Assembly (NCBI RefSeq): GCF_013409205.1 | Contig: NZ_JACCAE010000001.1 | Location: 930,001 to 994,000 of the forward strand | Reading direction: 5' to 3' | Length of the DNA stretch: 64,000 nucleotides | Origin: Janibacter cremeus | GTDB lineage: Bacteria > Actinomycetota > Actinomycetes > Actinomycetales > Dermatophilaceae | Shown here: positions 35,303 through 44,167 of the stretch, piece by piece | Layout of the letters: each line of letters opens with the position of its first letter | Numbering within the stretch: the first letter of the stretch is position 1 | Translations under genes and position numbers: made by a program | The notes under the pieces: model-generated | What the model was told of the DNA's origin: nothing | The model's database searches: none | Seen by the model: the letters and a program-made list of their open reading frames with translations, nothing else

Positions 35303-36853
35303 ATGACTGACACCAGCACGTCCGAAACCATGGAACCCATCGACGAGGCCGTTCAAGCCACCCCCGATGTCGAGGGCACCGCCCCCGAGGCGGCCCAGAA
35401 GACCTTCGCGGACTTCGACGTCCGCCCCGAGATCGTCGCCGCCCTGGCCGACTCCGGGATCATCCACCCCTTCCCCATCCAGGCGATGACCCTGCCGGTC
35501 GCCCTCGACCGGCACGACATCATCGGCCAGGCCAAGACGGGCACCGGCAAGACGCTCGGTTTCGGCGTGCCGATCCTCGACCACGTCGATCTCGACTCCG
35601 ACGACATCCGCCCGCAGGCCCTGGCCGTCGCGCCGACCCGTGAGCTGGCCGGCCAGGTGGCCGCAGACCTCGAGCGCGCCGGCAAGCGCCTGGGCATCAA
35701 GGTGCTCACCGTCTACGGCGGCCGCGCCTACGAGCCGCAGATCGAGGCGCTCAAGGAGGGCGTCCACGTCGTCGTCGGCACCCCCGGGCGCCTCATCGAC
35801 CTCGCCCAGCAGAAGCACCTCGACCTGTCCGCCACGAAGACCGTCGTCCTCGACGAGGCGGACGAGATGCTCGACCTGGGCTTCCTGCCCGACGTCGAGA
35901 AGATCATGGCGATGACCTCACCCGCCCGCCACACGATGCTCTTCTCCGCGACGATGCCCGGCGCGATCGTCGCCCTGGCGCGGCGCTACATGACCCAGCC
36001 GACGCACATCCGGGCGATGAGCGAGGACGGCGAGGCCGACAGCCAGACCGTCAAGGCCACCGAGCAGTTCGTCTACCGCGCCCACGCGATGGACAAGGTC
36101 GAGATGATCGCCCGCATCCTGCAGGCCAGGGACCGCGGCCTGACGATCATCTTCTCCCGCACCAAGCGCACCGCGGCCAAGGTCGCCGACGAGCTCGTCG
36201 ACCGTGGCTTCGCGGCCGCGTCGATCCACGGCGACCTCGGCCAGGGTGCCCGCGAGCAGGCGTTGCGTGCCTTCCGCAACGGCAAGGTCGACGTCCTGGT
36301 CGCCACCGACGTCGCGGCCCGTGGCATCGACGTCGACAACGTCACGCACGTCATCAACTACCAGTGCCCGGACGACGAGAAGACCTACGTCCACCGCATC
36401 GGGCGCACCGGCCGTGCCGGCAACACCGGTATCGCCGTGACCTTCGTCGACTGGGACGACGAGACCAAGTGGTCGATGATCAACCGCCAGCTCGACCTGG
36501 GCATCCCGGACGCCGTGGAGACCTACTCCAGCAGCCCGCACCTGCTGACCGACCTCAACATCCCCGAGGGCACCAAGGGGCGCCTGCCGCGCTCCCAGCG
36601 CACCCGTGAGGGCCTGAACGCCGAGGAGGTCGAGGACATCGGCGAGACCGGCAAGTCCGGTGGCCGTCGCCAGGGAGGGGGCCACAGTGGCGGCCCTCGA
36701 TCCAGCGGTCGTGACGGTGGCGGTCGCTCCGGCGGCCGCAGCAGCGAGGCGAAGGGCGGGGGCGGCACCTCCGAGGGGCGGCCTCGTCGCCGCCGCAACC
36801 GTCGTCGCACCCATGGTGGCCAGTCGCAGGCCGCGCCGCGCTCCGAAGGCTGA
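35303..36853 (+). CDS. DEAD-box RNA helicase (RhlE/CsdA-like)
   Basis: 516 residues from the ATG at 35303. Motifs in order: Q motif IQAMTLPVAL, Walker A AKTGTGKT, PTRELA, VLDEADEMLD, SAT, then ATDVAARGID and HRIGRTGRAG. The C-terminus (from about residue 440) is Gly/Arg/Ser-rich, an RNA-binding tail ending RRRRNRRRT. It remodels RNA in ribosome assembly or decay. The 212-bp divergent upstream region leaves room for a structured leader. A strong terminator follows. Confidence 0.92.
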   Translation: MTDTSTSETMEPIDEAVQATPDVEGTAPEAAQKTFADFDVRPEIVAALADSGIIHPFPIQAMTLPVALDRHDIIGQAKTGTGKTLGFGVPILDHVDLDSDDIRPQALAVAPTRELAGQVAADLERAGKRLGIKVLTVYGGRAYEPQIEALKEGVHVVVGTPGRLIDLAQQKHLDLSATKTVVLDEADEMLDLGFLPDVEKIMAMTSPARHTMLFSATMPGAIVALARRYMTQPTHIRAMSEDGEADSQTVKATEQFVYRAHAMDKVEMIARILQARDRGLTIIFSRTKRTAAKVADELVDRGFAAASIHGDLGQGAREQALRAFRNGKVDVLVATDVAARGIDVDNVTHVINYQCPDDEKTYVHRIGRTGRAGNTGIAVTFVDWDDETKWSMINRQLDLGIPDAVETYSSSPHLLTDLNIPEGTKGRLPRSQRTREGLNAEEVEDIGETGKSGGRRQGGGHSGGPRSSGRDGGGRSGGRSSEAKGGGGTSEGRPRRRRNRRRTHGGQSQAAPRSEG

Positions 36854-36895
36854 GCCGACGCCTCACCTGTCTCCAGATTATCGGGTCACCCGATG

Positions 36896-36950
36896 AACCC
36901 CGGGTTCGCACGAGTTCCATACTCCTGCGAACCCGGGGTTTGTCTTGTCG
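36896..36950 (+). terminator. Intrinsic terminator of the DEAD-box helicase gene
   Basis: A 15-bp perfect stem (AACCCCGGGTTCGCA, 36896-36910, with 36926-36940) is followed by TGTCTTGTC, one of the few T-rich runs in the window, so it is a classical intrinsic terminator in the plus direction. Confidence 0.93.
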
Positions 36951-36966
36951 AGCACGGGCGGGGGGC

Positions 36967-37005
36967 ACCCCCCCCTTCGCACATCGGTTGACGACGAAGG
37001 GGGTG
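36967..37005 (-). terminator. Terminator after parA from a CGAAGGGGG inverted pair
   Basis: CACCCCCCCCTTCG and CGAAGGGGGTG face each other around a 15-base loop, nine bases past the parA stop on the complement. A second terminator for the helicase gene lies beside it, so each converging unit has its own. Confidence 0.7.
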
Positions 37006-37014
37006 AGTCGCCCC

Positions 37015-37788
37015 TCAGAGGGCCGCGAGGATGCTCTCGGTGACCTCGCGGTAGGCCGTCGCACCCTTGCTCGATCGGGCGGTGTCGAGGATCGAGCGTC
37101 CGGCGGCCGGCGCCTCGGCGAAGCGGACGGTCCGCGGGATCGGTGGCGAGAGCACCGGCAGCTTGTAGCGGCCGCCGAGGTCGTCGAGCACCTCGCGGGC
37201 GTGGTTGGAGCGGCCGTCGTACATCGTCGGCAGGATGCCGATGGTCTTCAGCTTCTTGTTCAGCAGCTTCTTCACGTCGCGGACGGTGTCGAGGAGCTGG
37301 CCGACGCCGCGGTGGCTGAGCATCTCGGCCTGCATCGGGATGATCAGGCCGGTCGCTGCGGTCAGTGCCGCGAGGGTCAGGACGCCCAGGCTCGGGCTGC
37401 AGTCGAGCAGGATCACGTCGTAGTCGGTGCGTACCTCCTCCAGCACGGACTGGAGGACGAACTCACGCCCTGGCCGGGTCAGCAGCTGCGCCTCCGCGCC
37501 GGCGAGGTCGATCGTCGAGGGCAGCAGGTCGACGCCCTCACTGGCCTCGAGGATCGCTTCGGCGACCTCGGCCTGGCCCAGGAGCACCTCGTGGATGGAT
37601 ACCTCGACGGCGTCCGGGTCGATGCCGAGGCTGAAGGTCAGGCTCGCCTGGGGGTCGAGGTCGACCAGGAGGACACGCTTGCCGGACTCGGCCATGGCCG
37701 CGCCGATGGAGGCGACGGACGTCGTCTTCGCCACGCCGCCCTTCTGGTTCGCGACGGCGATGATCGCTGACTTCTTGGCTCGTGCCAC
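37015..37788 (-). CDS. ParA-family ATPase (orphan)
   Basis: 257 residues with the deviant Walker A KGGVAKT at 16-22, Walker A' DLDPQASLTF near 43 and Walker B VILLDCSPSLG near 125. No parB lies beside it and no parS-like site was noticed, so it is not the chromosomal segregation pair. The same orphan ParA follows the DEAD-box region in mycobacteria. It may position a cell-pole or division component; partner unknown. Confidence 0.88.
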   Translation of the reverse strand: MARAKKSAIIAVANQKGGVAKTTSVASIGAAMAESGKRVLLVDLDPQASLTFSLGIDPDAVEVSIHEVLLGQAEVAEAILEASEGVDLLPSTIDLAGAEAQLLTRPGREFVLQSVLEEVRTDYDVILLDCSPSLGVLTLAALTAATGLIIPMQAEMLSHRGVGQLLDTVRDVKKLLNKKLKTIGILPTMYDGRSNHAREVLDDLGGRYKLPVLSPPIPRTVRFAEAPAAGRSILDTARSSKGATAYREVTESILAAL

Positions 37789-37817
37789 GAGTGCTACCCC
37801 TCCTAGAGGTACGGGAA

Positions 37818-37835
37818 TGCGAGGTCATCCTCGCA
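37818..37835 (-). terminator. Possible terminator between the PHP gene and parA
   Basis: TGCGAGG-TCAT-CCTCGCA forms a 7-bp hairpin with a tetraloop. Next to it GCAGGTC-G-GACCTGC (37833-37847) forms another. Both lie in the 109-bp gap downstream of the PHP gene on the complement. No U-tract follows. Confidence 0.45.
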
Positions 37836-37897
37836 GGTCGGACCTGCCTGTGCGCGTGGGTGATCGGGATGCGTCGGTCACTGCGCCGACCGTGCTG

Positions 37898-38746
37898 TCA
37901 GCCCAGGACCGGCGTGGCTCCAGAGGCAGCCGCCACGATGCGGGCGAGCGACTCGGGCGAGGTGGTGTTCTCCCCCAACCGGTTGGGCTTGCCGTGCCCG
38001 TGGAAGTCGCTGCTGCCCGTGACGGCCAGGTCGAGGTCGGTGGCGAGGCCACGCGCGAGGGTGCGACCGGCATCGTCGAGGTCACGGTGGTCCGCCTCGA
38101 TACCCACGAGCCCGGCCTCGGCGAGCATCGCCACGTCGTCGCCGTCCACCGCACGCTGGCGACGGACGGCGAAGGGGTGGGCGATGACCGGCACCCCGCC
38201 GGCGGCCCGGACCAGGCGCACCGCGTCCAGTGTGGTCGTCGCGTAGTGGGGCTCGTAGAAGGCCGAGCCGTTGTGCAACCACCTGGCGAAGACCTCGCTG
38301 CGGTCGTGGGCGACCCCCTTCGCGACGAGCGCGTCGGCCAGGTGCGGGCGGCCGAGCGAGACCGGCCCGTCCGGCACCTGCGCCAGGACGTCCTCCCACG
38401 TGATGGGGAAGCCGTCGGCGGCCATGTGCTCGACGATGCGCTGCAGCCGCGGGACCCGGTCCTCGCGGGTGCGCCGCATCTCTTCGGCCAACTCCGCGTC
38501 ATCGGGGTCGAAGAGGTAGGCGAGCAGGTGCACCGAGCGTCGGTTGTGCCGGGTGGACAGCTCGGCACCGCGCACGAGGGCGATGCCGTGCCGCTGCGCC
38601 GCGGAAGCGGCCTCGACCCAGCCGGCGGTCGTGTCGTGGTCGGTGAGCGCGATCGTGGTGACCCCCGCCTCGTCGGCCTGGGCGACGAGGTCCGCAGGCG
38701 CGTCCGTCCCGTCGCTGCGGGAGGAGTGCGTGTGCAGGTCGATCAC
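37898..38746 (-). CDS. PHP-domain phosphoesterase
   Basis: 282 residues from a GTG at 38746. The metal site begins HTHSSRSDGT (His5, His7), then ALTDHDT, AHPF and the late SSDFHG. This pattern fits stand-alone PHP phosphatases that hydrolyse 3',5'-nucleoside bisphosphates or short RNA (RNase AM type) rather than polymerase PHP domains. It is divergent from the aminopeptidase P gene with 100 bp between. Confidence 0.9.
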   Translation of the reverse strand: MIDLHTHSSRSDGTDAPADLVAQADEAGVTTIALTDHDTTAGWVEAASAAQRHGIALVRGAELSTRHNRRSVHLLAYLFDPDDAELAEEMRRTREDRVPRLQRIVEHMAADGFPITWEDVLAQVPDGPVSLGRPHLADALVAKGVAHDRSEVFARWLHNGSAFYEPHYATTTLDAVRLVRAAGGVPVIAHPFAVRRQRAVDGDDVAMLAEAGLVGIEADHRDLDDAGRTLARGLATDLDLAVTGSSDFHGHGKPNRLGENTTSPESLARIVAAASGATPVLG

Positions 38747-38846
38747 ACCCGTCACCCTATGCGGCGGCCCCGGGGCGAAGGGGGAGGCTCGCCCTCTGCC
38801 TTCGCCCGCTCCCGTGGCCCACACCACATGGTGAGACGATGGGGTC

Positions 38847-40349
38847 ATGAGCGAGGAGCAGAAGCAGGCAGACAACCGCAAGCGGCCGACGACGGACGAG
38901 TTCCGGGCCTTCGTCGCGCAGGACTGGGCGCCGCGCTCGGACGGGCGTCCCCCACTGACCGAGGCCGCGAAGCGCGCCGCCGTGCGCCGCGCGACCATCT
39001 CCGCCGAGCACGAGGGCGAGCGCCTGGTCGTCCCGGCGGGCGGGCTGAAGGTGCGGTCCAACGACAGCGACTACGTCTTTCGTCCGCACAGCGCCTTCGC
39101 GCACCTGACCGGGCTCGGCGCCGACCGCGAGCCGGACGCCGTCCTGGTCCTGGAGCCCCTCGGCGGGCCCGACGAGCAGGCCGGCCACGAGGCATCGCTG
39201 TACTTCCGTCCCCTGGCCTCGCGCGACTCCAACGAGTTCTTCGACGACCCCCGCTACGGCGAGTTCTGGGTCGGAGCACGTCCCTCGATCGAGGACATCG
39301 AGTCCGAGCTCGGCCTGGCCGGTCGCCATGTCGACCAGCTCGAGGACGCCGTCGGCAAGGACGCCGGCCAGCTCACCGTGCGGATGGTCCGGGACGCCGA
39401 CAGGGCCCTGACCGCCCAGCTCGACACCGTGCGGGTACAGGGGGGCGCGAGCGAGGAGGGCCTCGTCGAGACCGATGACGCCCTCGCCCACCGGTTGTCC
39501 ACACTGCGGCTGGTCAAGGACGACTGGGAGATCGAGCAGATGCAGGAGGCGGTCGACGCCACCCGTGTCGGATTCGAGGCCGTCATCGGCGAGCTGCCGG
39601 GGCTGCCCGAGCGCGGCCGCGGAGAGCGCTGGGTCGAGGGGACCTTCGGTCTGTACGCCCGCCACCAGGGCAACGGCGTCGGCTACGACTCGATCTGCGC
39701 CTCCGGCAACCACGCCAACACGCTGCACTGGATCAAGAACACCGGCGACATCAACAGCGGAGACCTGATCCTGCTGGACGCCGGCGTCGAGGTCGACTCG
39801 CTCTTCACCGCTGACATCACGCGCACGCTGCCGGTGAGCGGAACCTTCACCGACACCCAGCGCGAGATCCACGAGGCCGTCGTCGCCGCCCAGGCCGCCG
39901 GCATCGCCGCGGTGAAGCCGGGCGCGAAGTTCTCCGACGTCCACGCCGCCGCCATCCGCGTCATCGCCGAGCACCTGCACGCGTGGGGACTGCTGCCCGA
40001 GGGCATCTCCGTCGAGGACACCCTCGACAAGGACCACGGCCAGTACCACCGTCGCTGGATGGTCCACGGCACGAGCCACCACCTCGGCCTCGACGTCCAC
40101 GACTGCGCCCTGGCCACCCGCGAGGAGTACATGGACGCCGAGCTGGCCCCGGGCATGGTCCTGACCGTCGAGCCGGGCCTGTACTTCAAGGCCGACGACC
40201 TGAAGGTGCCCGAGCGCTTCCGCGGGATCGGCGTGCGCCTGGAGGACGATGTCGTCGTCACGCAGGACGGCTGCCGCAACCTCTCCGGCGAGTGGCCGCA
40301 CTCCGCCGACGAGATCGAGGCGTGGATCAAGGACGTCCAGGCCCGGTAA
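38847..40349 (+). CDS. pepP: Xaa-Pro aminopeptidase (aminopeptidase P, M24B)
   Basis: 500 residues. The N-terminal aminopeptidase P domain has FRPHSAFAHLTGLG near residue 73. The pita-bread domain supplies the five metal ligands in LLDAGVE, TADITRT, HGTSHHLGLDVHD, TVEPGLYF and RLEDDVVV. It removes N-terminal residues preceding proline in the cytoplasm. A terminator lies downstream. Confidence 0.93.
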   Translation: MSEEQKQADNRKRPTTDEFRAFVAQDWAPRSDGRPPLTEAAKRAAVRRATISAEHEGERLVVPAGGLKVRSNDSDYVFRPHSAFAHLTGLGADREPDAVLVLEPLGGPDEQAGHEASLYFRPLASRDSNEFFDDPRYGEFWVGARPSIEDIESELGLAGRHVDQLEDAVGKDAGQLTVRMVRDADRALTAQLDTVRVQGGASEEGLVETDDALAHRLSTLRLVKDDWEIEQMQEAVDATRVGFEAVIGELPGLPERGRGERWVEGTFGLYARHQGNGVGYDSICASGNHANTLHWIKNTGDINSGDLILLDAGVEVDSLFTADITRTLPVSGTFTDTQREIHEAVVAAQAAGIAAVKPGAKFSDVHAAAIRVIAEHLHAWGLLPEGISVEDTLDKDHGQYHRRWMVHGTSHHLGLDVHDCALATREEYMDAELAPGMVLTVEPGLYFKADDLKVPERFRGIGVRLEDDVVVTQDGCRNLSGEWPHSADEIEAWIKDVQAR

Positions 40350-40427
40350 CGCGCCTACTGACCAGACCGTTGGGACCTCAGGGGCACACGGGGTCGCAGG
40401 TCGCCCAGCGACGGTGAGGCTCCGTGT

Positions 40428-40464
40428 GGGGTGTGGCCGGGTCAACACGACTCGGCCACACCCC
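40428..40464 (+). terminator. Terminator after pepP
   Basis: GGGGTGTGGCCG (40428-40439) pairs with CGGCCACACCCC (40453-40464) around a 13-base loop. The right arm runs straight into TTCG, creating a CCCCTTCG copy at its base. Confidence 0.8.
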
Positions 40465-40525
40465 TTCGCCGTCCATGCGCGAAGATGGCGGGGATCCCCC
40501 TTCGCTCGAACGAAAGGCCCCGCGC

Positions 40526-41581
40526 ATGTCCACCAAGACGGTCCCCGGCAACTACTTCGAGGACTTCTCGATCGGTCAGGAGATCCGGCACGCGACGCCG
40601 CGCACGGTGACCGATGGCGACATCGCCCTGTACACCGGCCTGTACGGGCCGCGCTTCGCGGCCACGAGCGCGTCGACCTTCGCCGAGGCCATGGGCTTCG
40701 AGCGGATGCCGGTGGACAGCCTGCTCGCCTTCCACCTCGTCTTCGGCAAGTCCGTGCCGGACATCTCGCTGAACGCCGTGGCCAACCTCGGCTACGCGGG
40801 CGGTCGCTTCGGCGCCCCGCTGCACGTCGGCGACACGGTCACGACGAGCTCGACCGTCATCGGCCTGAAGGAGAACTCCAACGGGAAGACCGGCGTCGTC
40901 TACGTCAACTCCGTCGGCGTCAACCAGCGCGGCGAGATGGTCGTCGACTACGTCCGCTGGGTCATGGTGCACAAGAAGGACCCGGCCTCCCCCGCACCCG
41001 AGACGGTCATCCCCGACCTGCCGGGTGCCGTCGCCGCAGAGGACCTGGTCGTGCCGTTCGACCTCACCGGCAGGGAGTACGACACGGACCTGTCGGGCAG
41101 CCCCTTCCTCTGGGAGGACTACGAGGCCGGCGAGCGCATCGACCACATCGACGGCATGACCATCGAGGAGAGCGACCACATGCTCGCCACGAGGCTGTAC
41201 CAGAACACCGCGAAGGTCCACTTCAACCAGCACGCCCAGGGGCAGTCAAAGGTCGGGCGTCGTCTCATCTACGGCGGCCACATCATCAGCCTCGCCCGCG
41301 CGTTGTCCTTCAACGGCTTGGCCAACGGGCAGACGATTGCCGCGATCAACGCCGGGGCGCACGCCAACCCGACCTTCGCCGGCGACACGGTCTACGCCTG
41401 GTCCGAGGTCCTCGAGCGGATCGAGCTGCCCGGCCGCACCGATGTCGGCGCCCTGCGCCTGCGCACCGTGGCGACCAAGGACACTCCGTGCGCGGACTTC
41501 CCGTACAAGGGTCAGGACGGCAAGTACCTGCCCGAGGTCGTGCTCGACCTCGACTACACGGTGCTCATCCCGCGGCAATGA
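40526..41581 (+). CDS. MaoC-family double-hotdog dehydratase, candidate mesaconyl-CoA hydratase
   Basis: 351 residues from the ATG at 40526. Two hotdog domains are present; the first contains FEDFSIGQEIRHATPRTVTDGDI and the second WEDYEAGERIDHIDGMTIEES and a later ARALSFNGLANGQTI. Length and two-domain structure match mesaconyl-CoA (beta-methylmalyl-CoA) hydratase better than single-domain MaoC enoyl hydratases. Two CoA-ester lyases and an acyl-CoA dehydrogenase within 10 kb fit the ethylmalonyl-CoA pathway, but crotonyl-CoA carboxylase/reductase is not in the window. The stop lies 38 bp before hairpin repeat A1. Confidence 0.78.
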   Translation: MSTKTVPGNYFEDFSIGQEIRHATPRTVTDGDIALYTGLYGPRFAATSASTFAEAMGFERMPVDSLLAFHLVFGKSVPDISLNAVANLGYAGGRFGAPLHVGDTVTTSSTVIGLKENSNGKTGVVYVNSVGVNQRGEMVVDYVRWVMVHKKDPASPAPETVIPDLPGAVAAEDLVVPFDLTGREYDTDLSGSPFLWEDYEAGERIDHIDGMTIEESDHMLATRLYQNTAKVHFNQHAQGQSKVGRRLIYGGHIISLARALSFNGLANGQTIAAINAGAHANPTFAGDTVYAWSEVLERIELPGRTDVGALRLRTVATKDTPCADFPYKGQDGKYLPEVVLDLDYTVLIPRQ

Positions 41582-41618
41582 CCCGCACGCCGCGTCACCT
41601 CCACGCCGCGTCACCCAG

Positions 41619-41676
41619 GACGCAGAAATCGAGTCGGGACGCAGTCATACCTACGTCCTGCCTCGATTTCTGCGTC
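41619..41676. repeat. Hairpin repeat A1, left of the AbiEi/DUF559 gene
   Basis: 58 bp. Outer arms GACGCAGAAATCGAG (41619-41633) and CTCGATTTCTGCGTC (41662-41676) pair perfectly, with an imperfect inner extension and 12-base loop CAGTCATACCTA. Copy A2 at 42666-42723 has 53 of 58 bases the same, the same orientation and an identical loop. The gene's stop codon overlaps the edge of A1. Confidence 0.88.
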
Positions 41677-42619
41677 ATGACCGGCGGGCCACCCACTCCA
41701 GGGCACGTTCGATCATCGACCGCACGCGCTCGGGGTGGTCCAGGTCAGCCCAGACGAGCCGCACCACGACGAACCCGAGGGCGGTGAGCCGCTCCTCCCG
41801 CGCCTTCTCGCGGGCCAGGGCAGCACGACCGTCGGCCCCCTCGTACTTGACCATGCCATCGAACTCCACCACGACCGCGCCCCCCACCATGAAGTCGACC
41901 CGCCCGACGAAACCACCGTCGTGGTCACTCACGCTCACCTGGCTGCGCACGTCATGACCGAGGTCGTGCAGGAGCAGGCGCGTGCGACTCTCCCCGACCG
42001 ACTCACACTTCGCGTCGGCCCGGGCCAGCAGCGCCTCGACGCGGACTCGGTCCAGAGGGCCCCGCGCCAGGTGCTCGCCGGCTGCCCGCACCGCAGACAG
42101 ACGACACCTGCGCTCGTGCAAGGCATGATCCAGAGCCACGACGCCCGCCTCCACGCCGTGGCGCAGAGCCATCTGGACGACCGCGGTCGCGATGTCCACG
42201 GCGACGCAGCCACCGACGTCGACCGGCTCGACTTCGCCGTGGCTCGGATGTGTCCGAACCCCGCTGACCGTCCGGGTGCGGCGCACCTCGCCCATCAGGT
42301 CGACGACATGTGTCGGCACACCCCAGGTCGCCACACCGTGCAGTGCGAGTGCGCTCTGGTGACTCGCGAGATCCCGCGACCGACCCAGCAGGATCGCGCG
42401 CGCCCGCAGTGCCAACTGCTCGGCCGGCCGGGCACCCCGCCACCGGGCGTCGAGAACATAGGCACCTCGGCGTACCCGGACGACCTCCCGAGCGCCGATC
42501 GCCGTCCGGACGTCGTGCTCACCCAGCAGGCAGTTCTGCACGTCCCCCCAGCTGAAGACACCGCCGCGCTGCTCGGCCAACCGCTTGAGTCGTTCATCCA
42601 CCCACCGATCGTGACGCAC
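41675..42619 (-). CDS. AbiEi-like winged-helix plus DUF559/Vsr-like nuclease protein
   Basis: 314 residues from a GTG at 42619. The N-terminal 60 residues resemble the winged-helix of type IV toxin-antitoxin AbiEi antitoxins (RGGVFSWGDVQNCLLG, VVRVRRGAYV). The C-terminal 110 residues form a DUF559/Vsr-like PD-(D/E)XK fold with Glu210 (SVGES), Asp242 (GRVDFMV), Glu252 and Asp254 (VEFDG) and Lys258. It has no partner toxin gene beside it. Hairpin repeats A1 and A2 bracket the gene. A paralogue of identical architecture lies at 61135-62046. Its function is unknown. Confidence 0.8.
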   Translation of the reverse strand: MRHDRWVDERLKRLAEQRGGVFSWGDVQNCLLGEHDVRTAIGAREVVRVRRGAYVLDARWRGARPAEQLALRARAILLGRSRDLASHQSALALHGVATWGVPTHVVDLMGEVRRTRTVSGVRTHPSHGEVEPVDVGGCVAVDIATAVVQMALRHGVEAGVVALDHALHERRCRLSAVRAAGEHLARGPLDRVRVEALLARADAKCESVGESRTRLLLHDLGHDVRSQVSVSDHDGGFVGRVDFMVGGAVVVEFDGMVKYEGADGRAALAREKAREERLTALGFVVVRLVWADLDHPERVRSMIERALEWVARRS

Positions 42620-42665
42620 TCGCGCTGTCGGCCGCCGATGATATCCACAGGCCCCCTCGCCCCAT

Positions 42666-42723
42666 GACGCCGAAATCGAGTCAGGACGCAGTCATACCTA
42701 CGTCCTGACTCGATCTCTACGTC
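42666..42723. repeat. Hairpin repeat A2, right of the AbiEi/DUF559 gene
   Basis: 58 bp with arms 42666-42688 and 42701-42723 (three mismatches in 23 pairs) and the same 12-base loop CAGTCATACCTA as A1. It starts 46 bp upstream of the nuclease gene and ends 30 bp before the PIG-L stop, so it may also end transcription. Confidence 0.88.
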
Positions 42724-42753
42724 CATGAGTGGCGCAGCGTGAGGGGGCGGCGC

Positions 42754-43494
42754 CTACCGGGGGAAGACCTCCAGCAGCAGCGCGTGCGTGACCATCGGAT
42801 CGCGCACGCGCTCGGCCGCCGCGCCGAGGATGTCCCCCAGCAGCTCCGGCGGCTTCGGGAAGTCCTCCGGTAGCGCGGCGTTGTACAGGCGGTGCTCCTC
42901 GAGCGACTCGACGGCATCGTCGAAGTGCCCCGTGACGTCGACGTAGTGGCTGGGCGTCGGGCCGGCGGCGACCGCGACGGCGGACACCTTCCAGGGCTCG
43001 AGCCCCTCGTCGACGAGCTCGGGGAAGATCCACCGGTTACCGGCGTCAGCGGTCGCATCGAGCGTGGCCAGCCCGACCGCGCGATGGTCGGCCTGGTTGA
43101 GGTTGCCCGGCCCCCACGTCTCGTGGTGGTTGGCAGTGATGACCAGATCGGGCCGGGCCCGACGGATCGCTGCGGCGATGTCGCGACGCAGCCGCAGACC
43201 GTACTCGATGGTCCCGTCCGGGTGGTCGCCGAACTCCACCGAGTCGACCCCGACGACGGCGGCACTGGCGCGCTCCTCGTCGGCACGGGCGGGAGCGGCG
43301 TCGACCGGGTCCATGGTGTCGATCCCGGCCTCACCGCGGGTGAGCAGGAAGTAGCGCACGGTCTTGCCGGCAGTGGTCCACGCGGCAACGGCCGCAGCCA
43401 TGCCGTATTCGATGTCGTCGGGATGGGCGACGACGCAGAGCACGGAGTCGAAGGAGTTCTCGTCGAGAGCGGCCAAGTCGGACAGGATGGTCAC
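42754..43494 (-). CDS. PIG-L family deacetylase
   Basis: 246 residues. The zinc motif AHPDDIEYG at about residues 23-31 and the later NHHETWGPGN near 122 match the LmbE/PIG-L fold, which removes acetyl groups from GlcNAc-type substrates, as MshB and Mca do in mycothiol metabolism. It is shorter than typical MshB and the exact substrate is unclear. It is in the same direction as the stress-protein gene upstream, with a small hairpin (43531-43548) between. Confidence 0.88.
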   Translation of the reverse strand: MTILSDLAALDENSFDSVLCVVAHPDDIEYGMAAAVAAWTTAGKTVRYFLLTRGEAGIDTMDPVDAAPARADEERASAAVVGVDSVEFGDHPDGTIEYGLRLRRDIAAAIRRARPDLVITANHHETWGPGNLNQADHRAVGLATLDATADAGNRWIFPELVDEGLEPWKVSAVAVAAGPTPSHYVDVTGHFDDAVESLEEHRLYNAALPEDFPKPPELLGDILGAAAERVRDPMVTHALLLEVFPR

Positions 43495-43553
43495 ACCTTG
43501 ACGCTAACCCGCTCGGGCAGATCTGGCTATGGGCGAAGGGGGTCGCCCCGGCG

Positions 43554-44132
43554 TCAGGTCGGGCTCTGCCCGCGGTCCATGCGCTCCTGCTCCGCGCGGG
43601 CCTGCTCCTGCCGCTGGCGCACCTGCTCCTGGGCGGCGCGCATCGGGTCGAGCTCGGCGAGCAGATCACGGGCGGCCTGGACGTGCTTGTGCTCGGTGAG
43701 CACCTCGTAGCGGGAGGCGACGACCTGACTGATCGAGGTGAAGTCGCGCTGCCCGCCGGTGGAGCGGTACCCCAGCCAGGCCCACACGAGGCCGAAGACC
43801 GCACCGATGAGGACCGTGGAGACCATCCGCTGGACGATGCCCTCGCCGCCCTCGAACATCGCGAAGATCAGGCCGACGAAGACACCGATCCACAGGCCGG
43901 ACAGCAGCCCCCCTAGGAGCACCTTGCCGGTCGTCAGGCGCCCGCGGACGCGCTCGATCTGCTTCAGGTCGGTGCCGACGATCATCACGTCCTGGACCGG
44001 GAACTCGTTGTCGGCCAGGAAGTCGACGGCACGCTGCGCCTCGGCGTAGCTGTCGTAGGTGACCAGGGACATCGGGAAACTCAGGCCGAGGTGGTCTTCC
44101 ATCCGGGCGGCCATGTGCGGCTGCGTGCTCAT
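43554..44132 (-). CDS. General stress protein (GSP17M/YflT-like) with membrane segments
   Basis: 192 residues from the ATG at 44132. The N-terminal domain (about residues 20-65) reads LVTYDSYAEAQRAVDFLADN and matches the general stress protein 17M domain. Two membrane helices with glycine-rich turns follow (residues 72-125). The C-terminal 45 residues are a Gln/Arg/Glu-rich coiled coil. Function unknown; likely stress-induced. The hairpin GGGCGA-AGGGGG-TCGCCC at 43531-43548 just downstream probably terminates it and contains a CGAAGGGGG copy. Confidence 0.82.
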   Translation of the reverse strand: MSTQPHMAARMEDHLGLSFPMSLVTYDSYAEAQRAVDFLADNEFPVQDVMIVGTDLKQIERVRGRLTTGKVLLGGLLSGLWIGVFVGLIFAMFEGGEGIVQRMVSTVLIGAVFGLVWAWLGYRSTGGQRDFTSISQVVASRYEVLTEHKHVQAARDLLAELDPMRAAQEQVRQRQEQARAEQERMDRGQSPT

Positions 44133-44167
44133 GTGGCCATTGTCCCACTTCTGCTGAAAACAAACTG

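Noticed and set aside
37015..37788. Chromosomal parAB-oriC region
   Set aside because: No parB, dnaA, rsmG or parS-like cluster nearby; ParA is an orphan.
38757..40448. 563-codon minus-strand frame
   Set aside because: Antisense of pepP, which has all five metal ligands in the plus frame.
42754..43494. MshB assignment for the PIG-L protein
   Set aside because: The zinc motif fits, but the length and lack of mycothiol genes nearby do not support a specific call.
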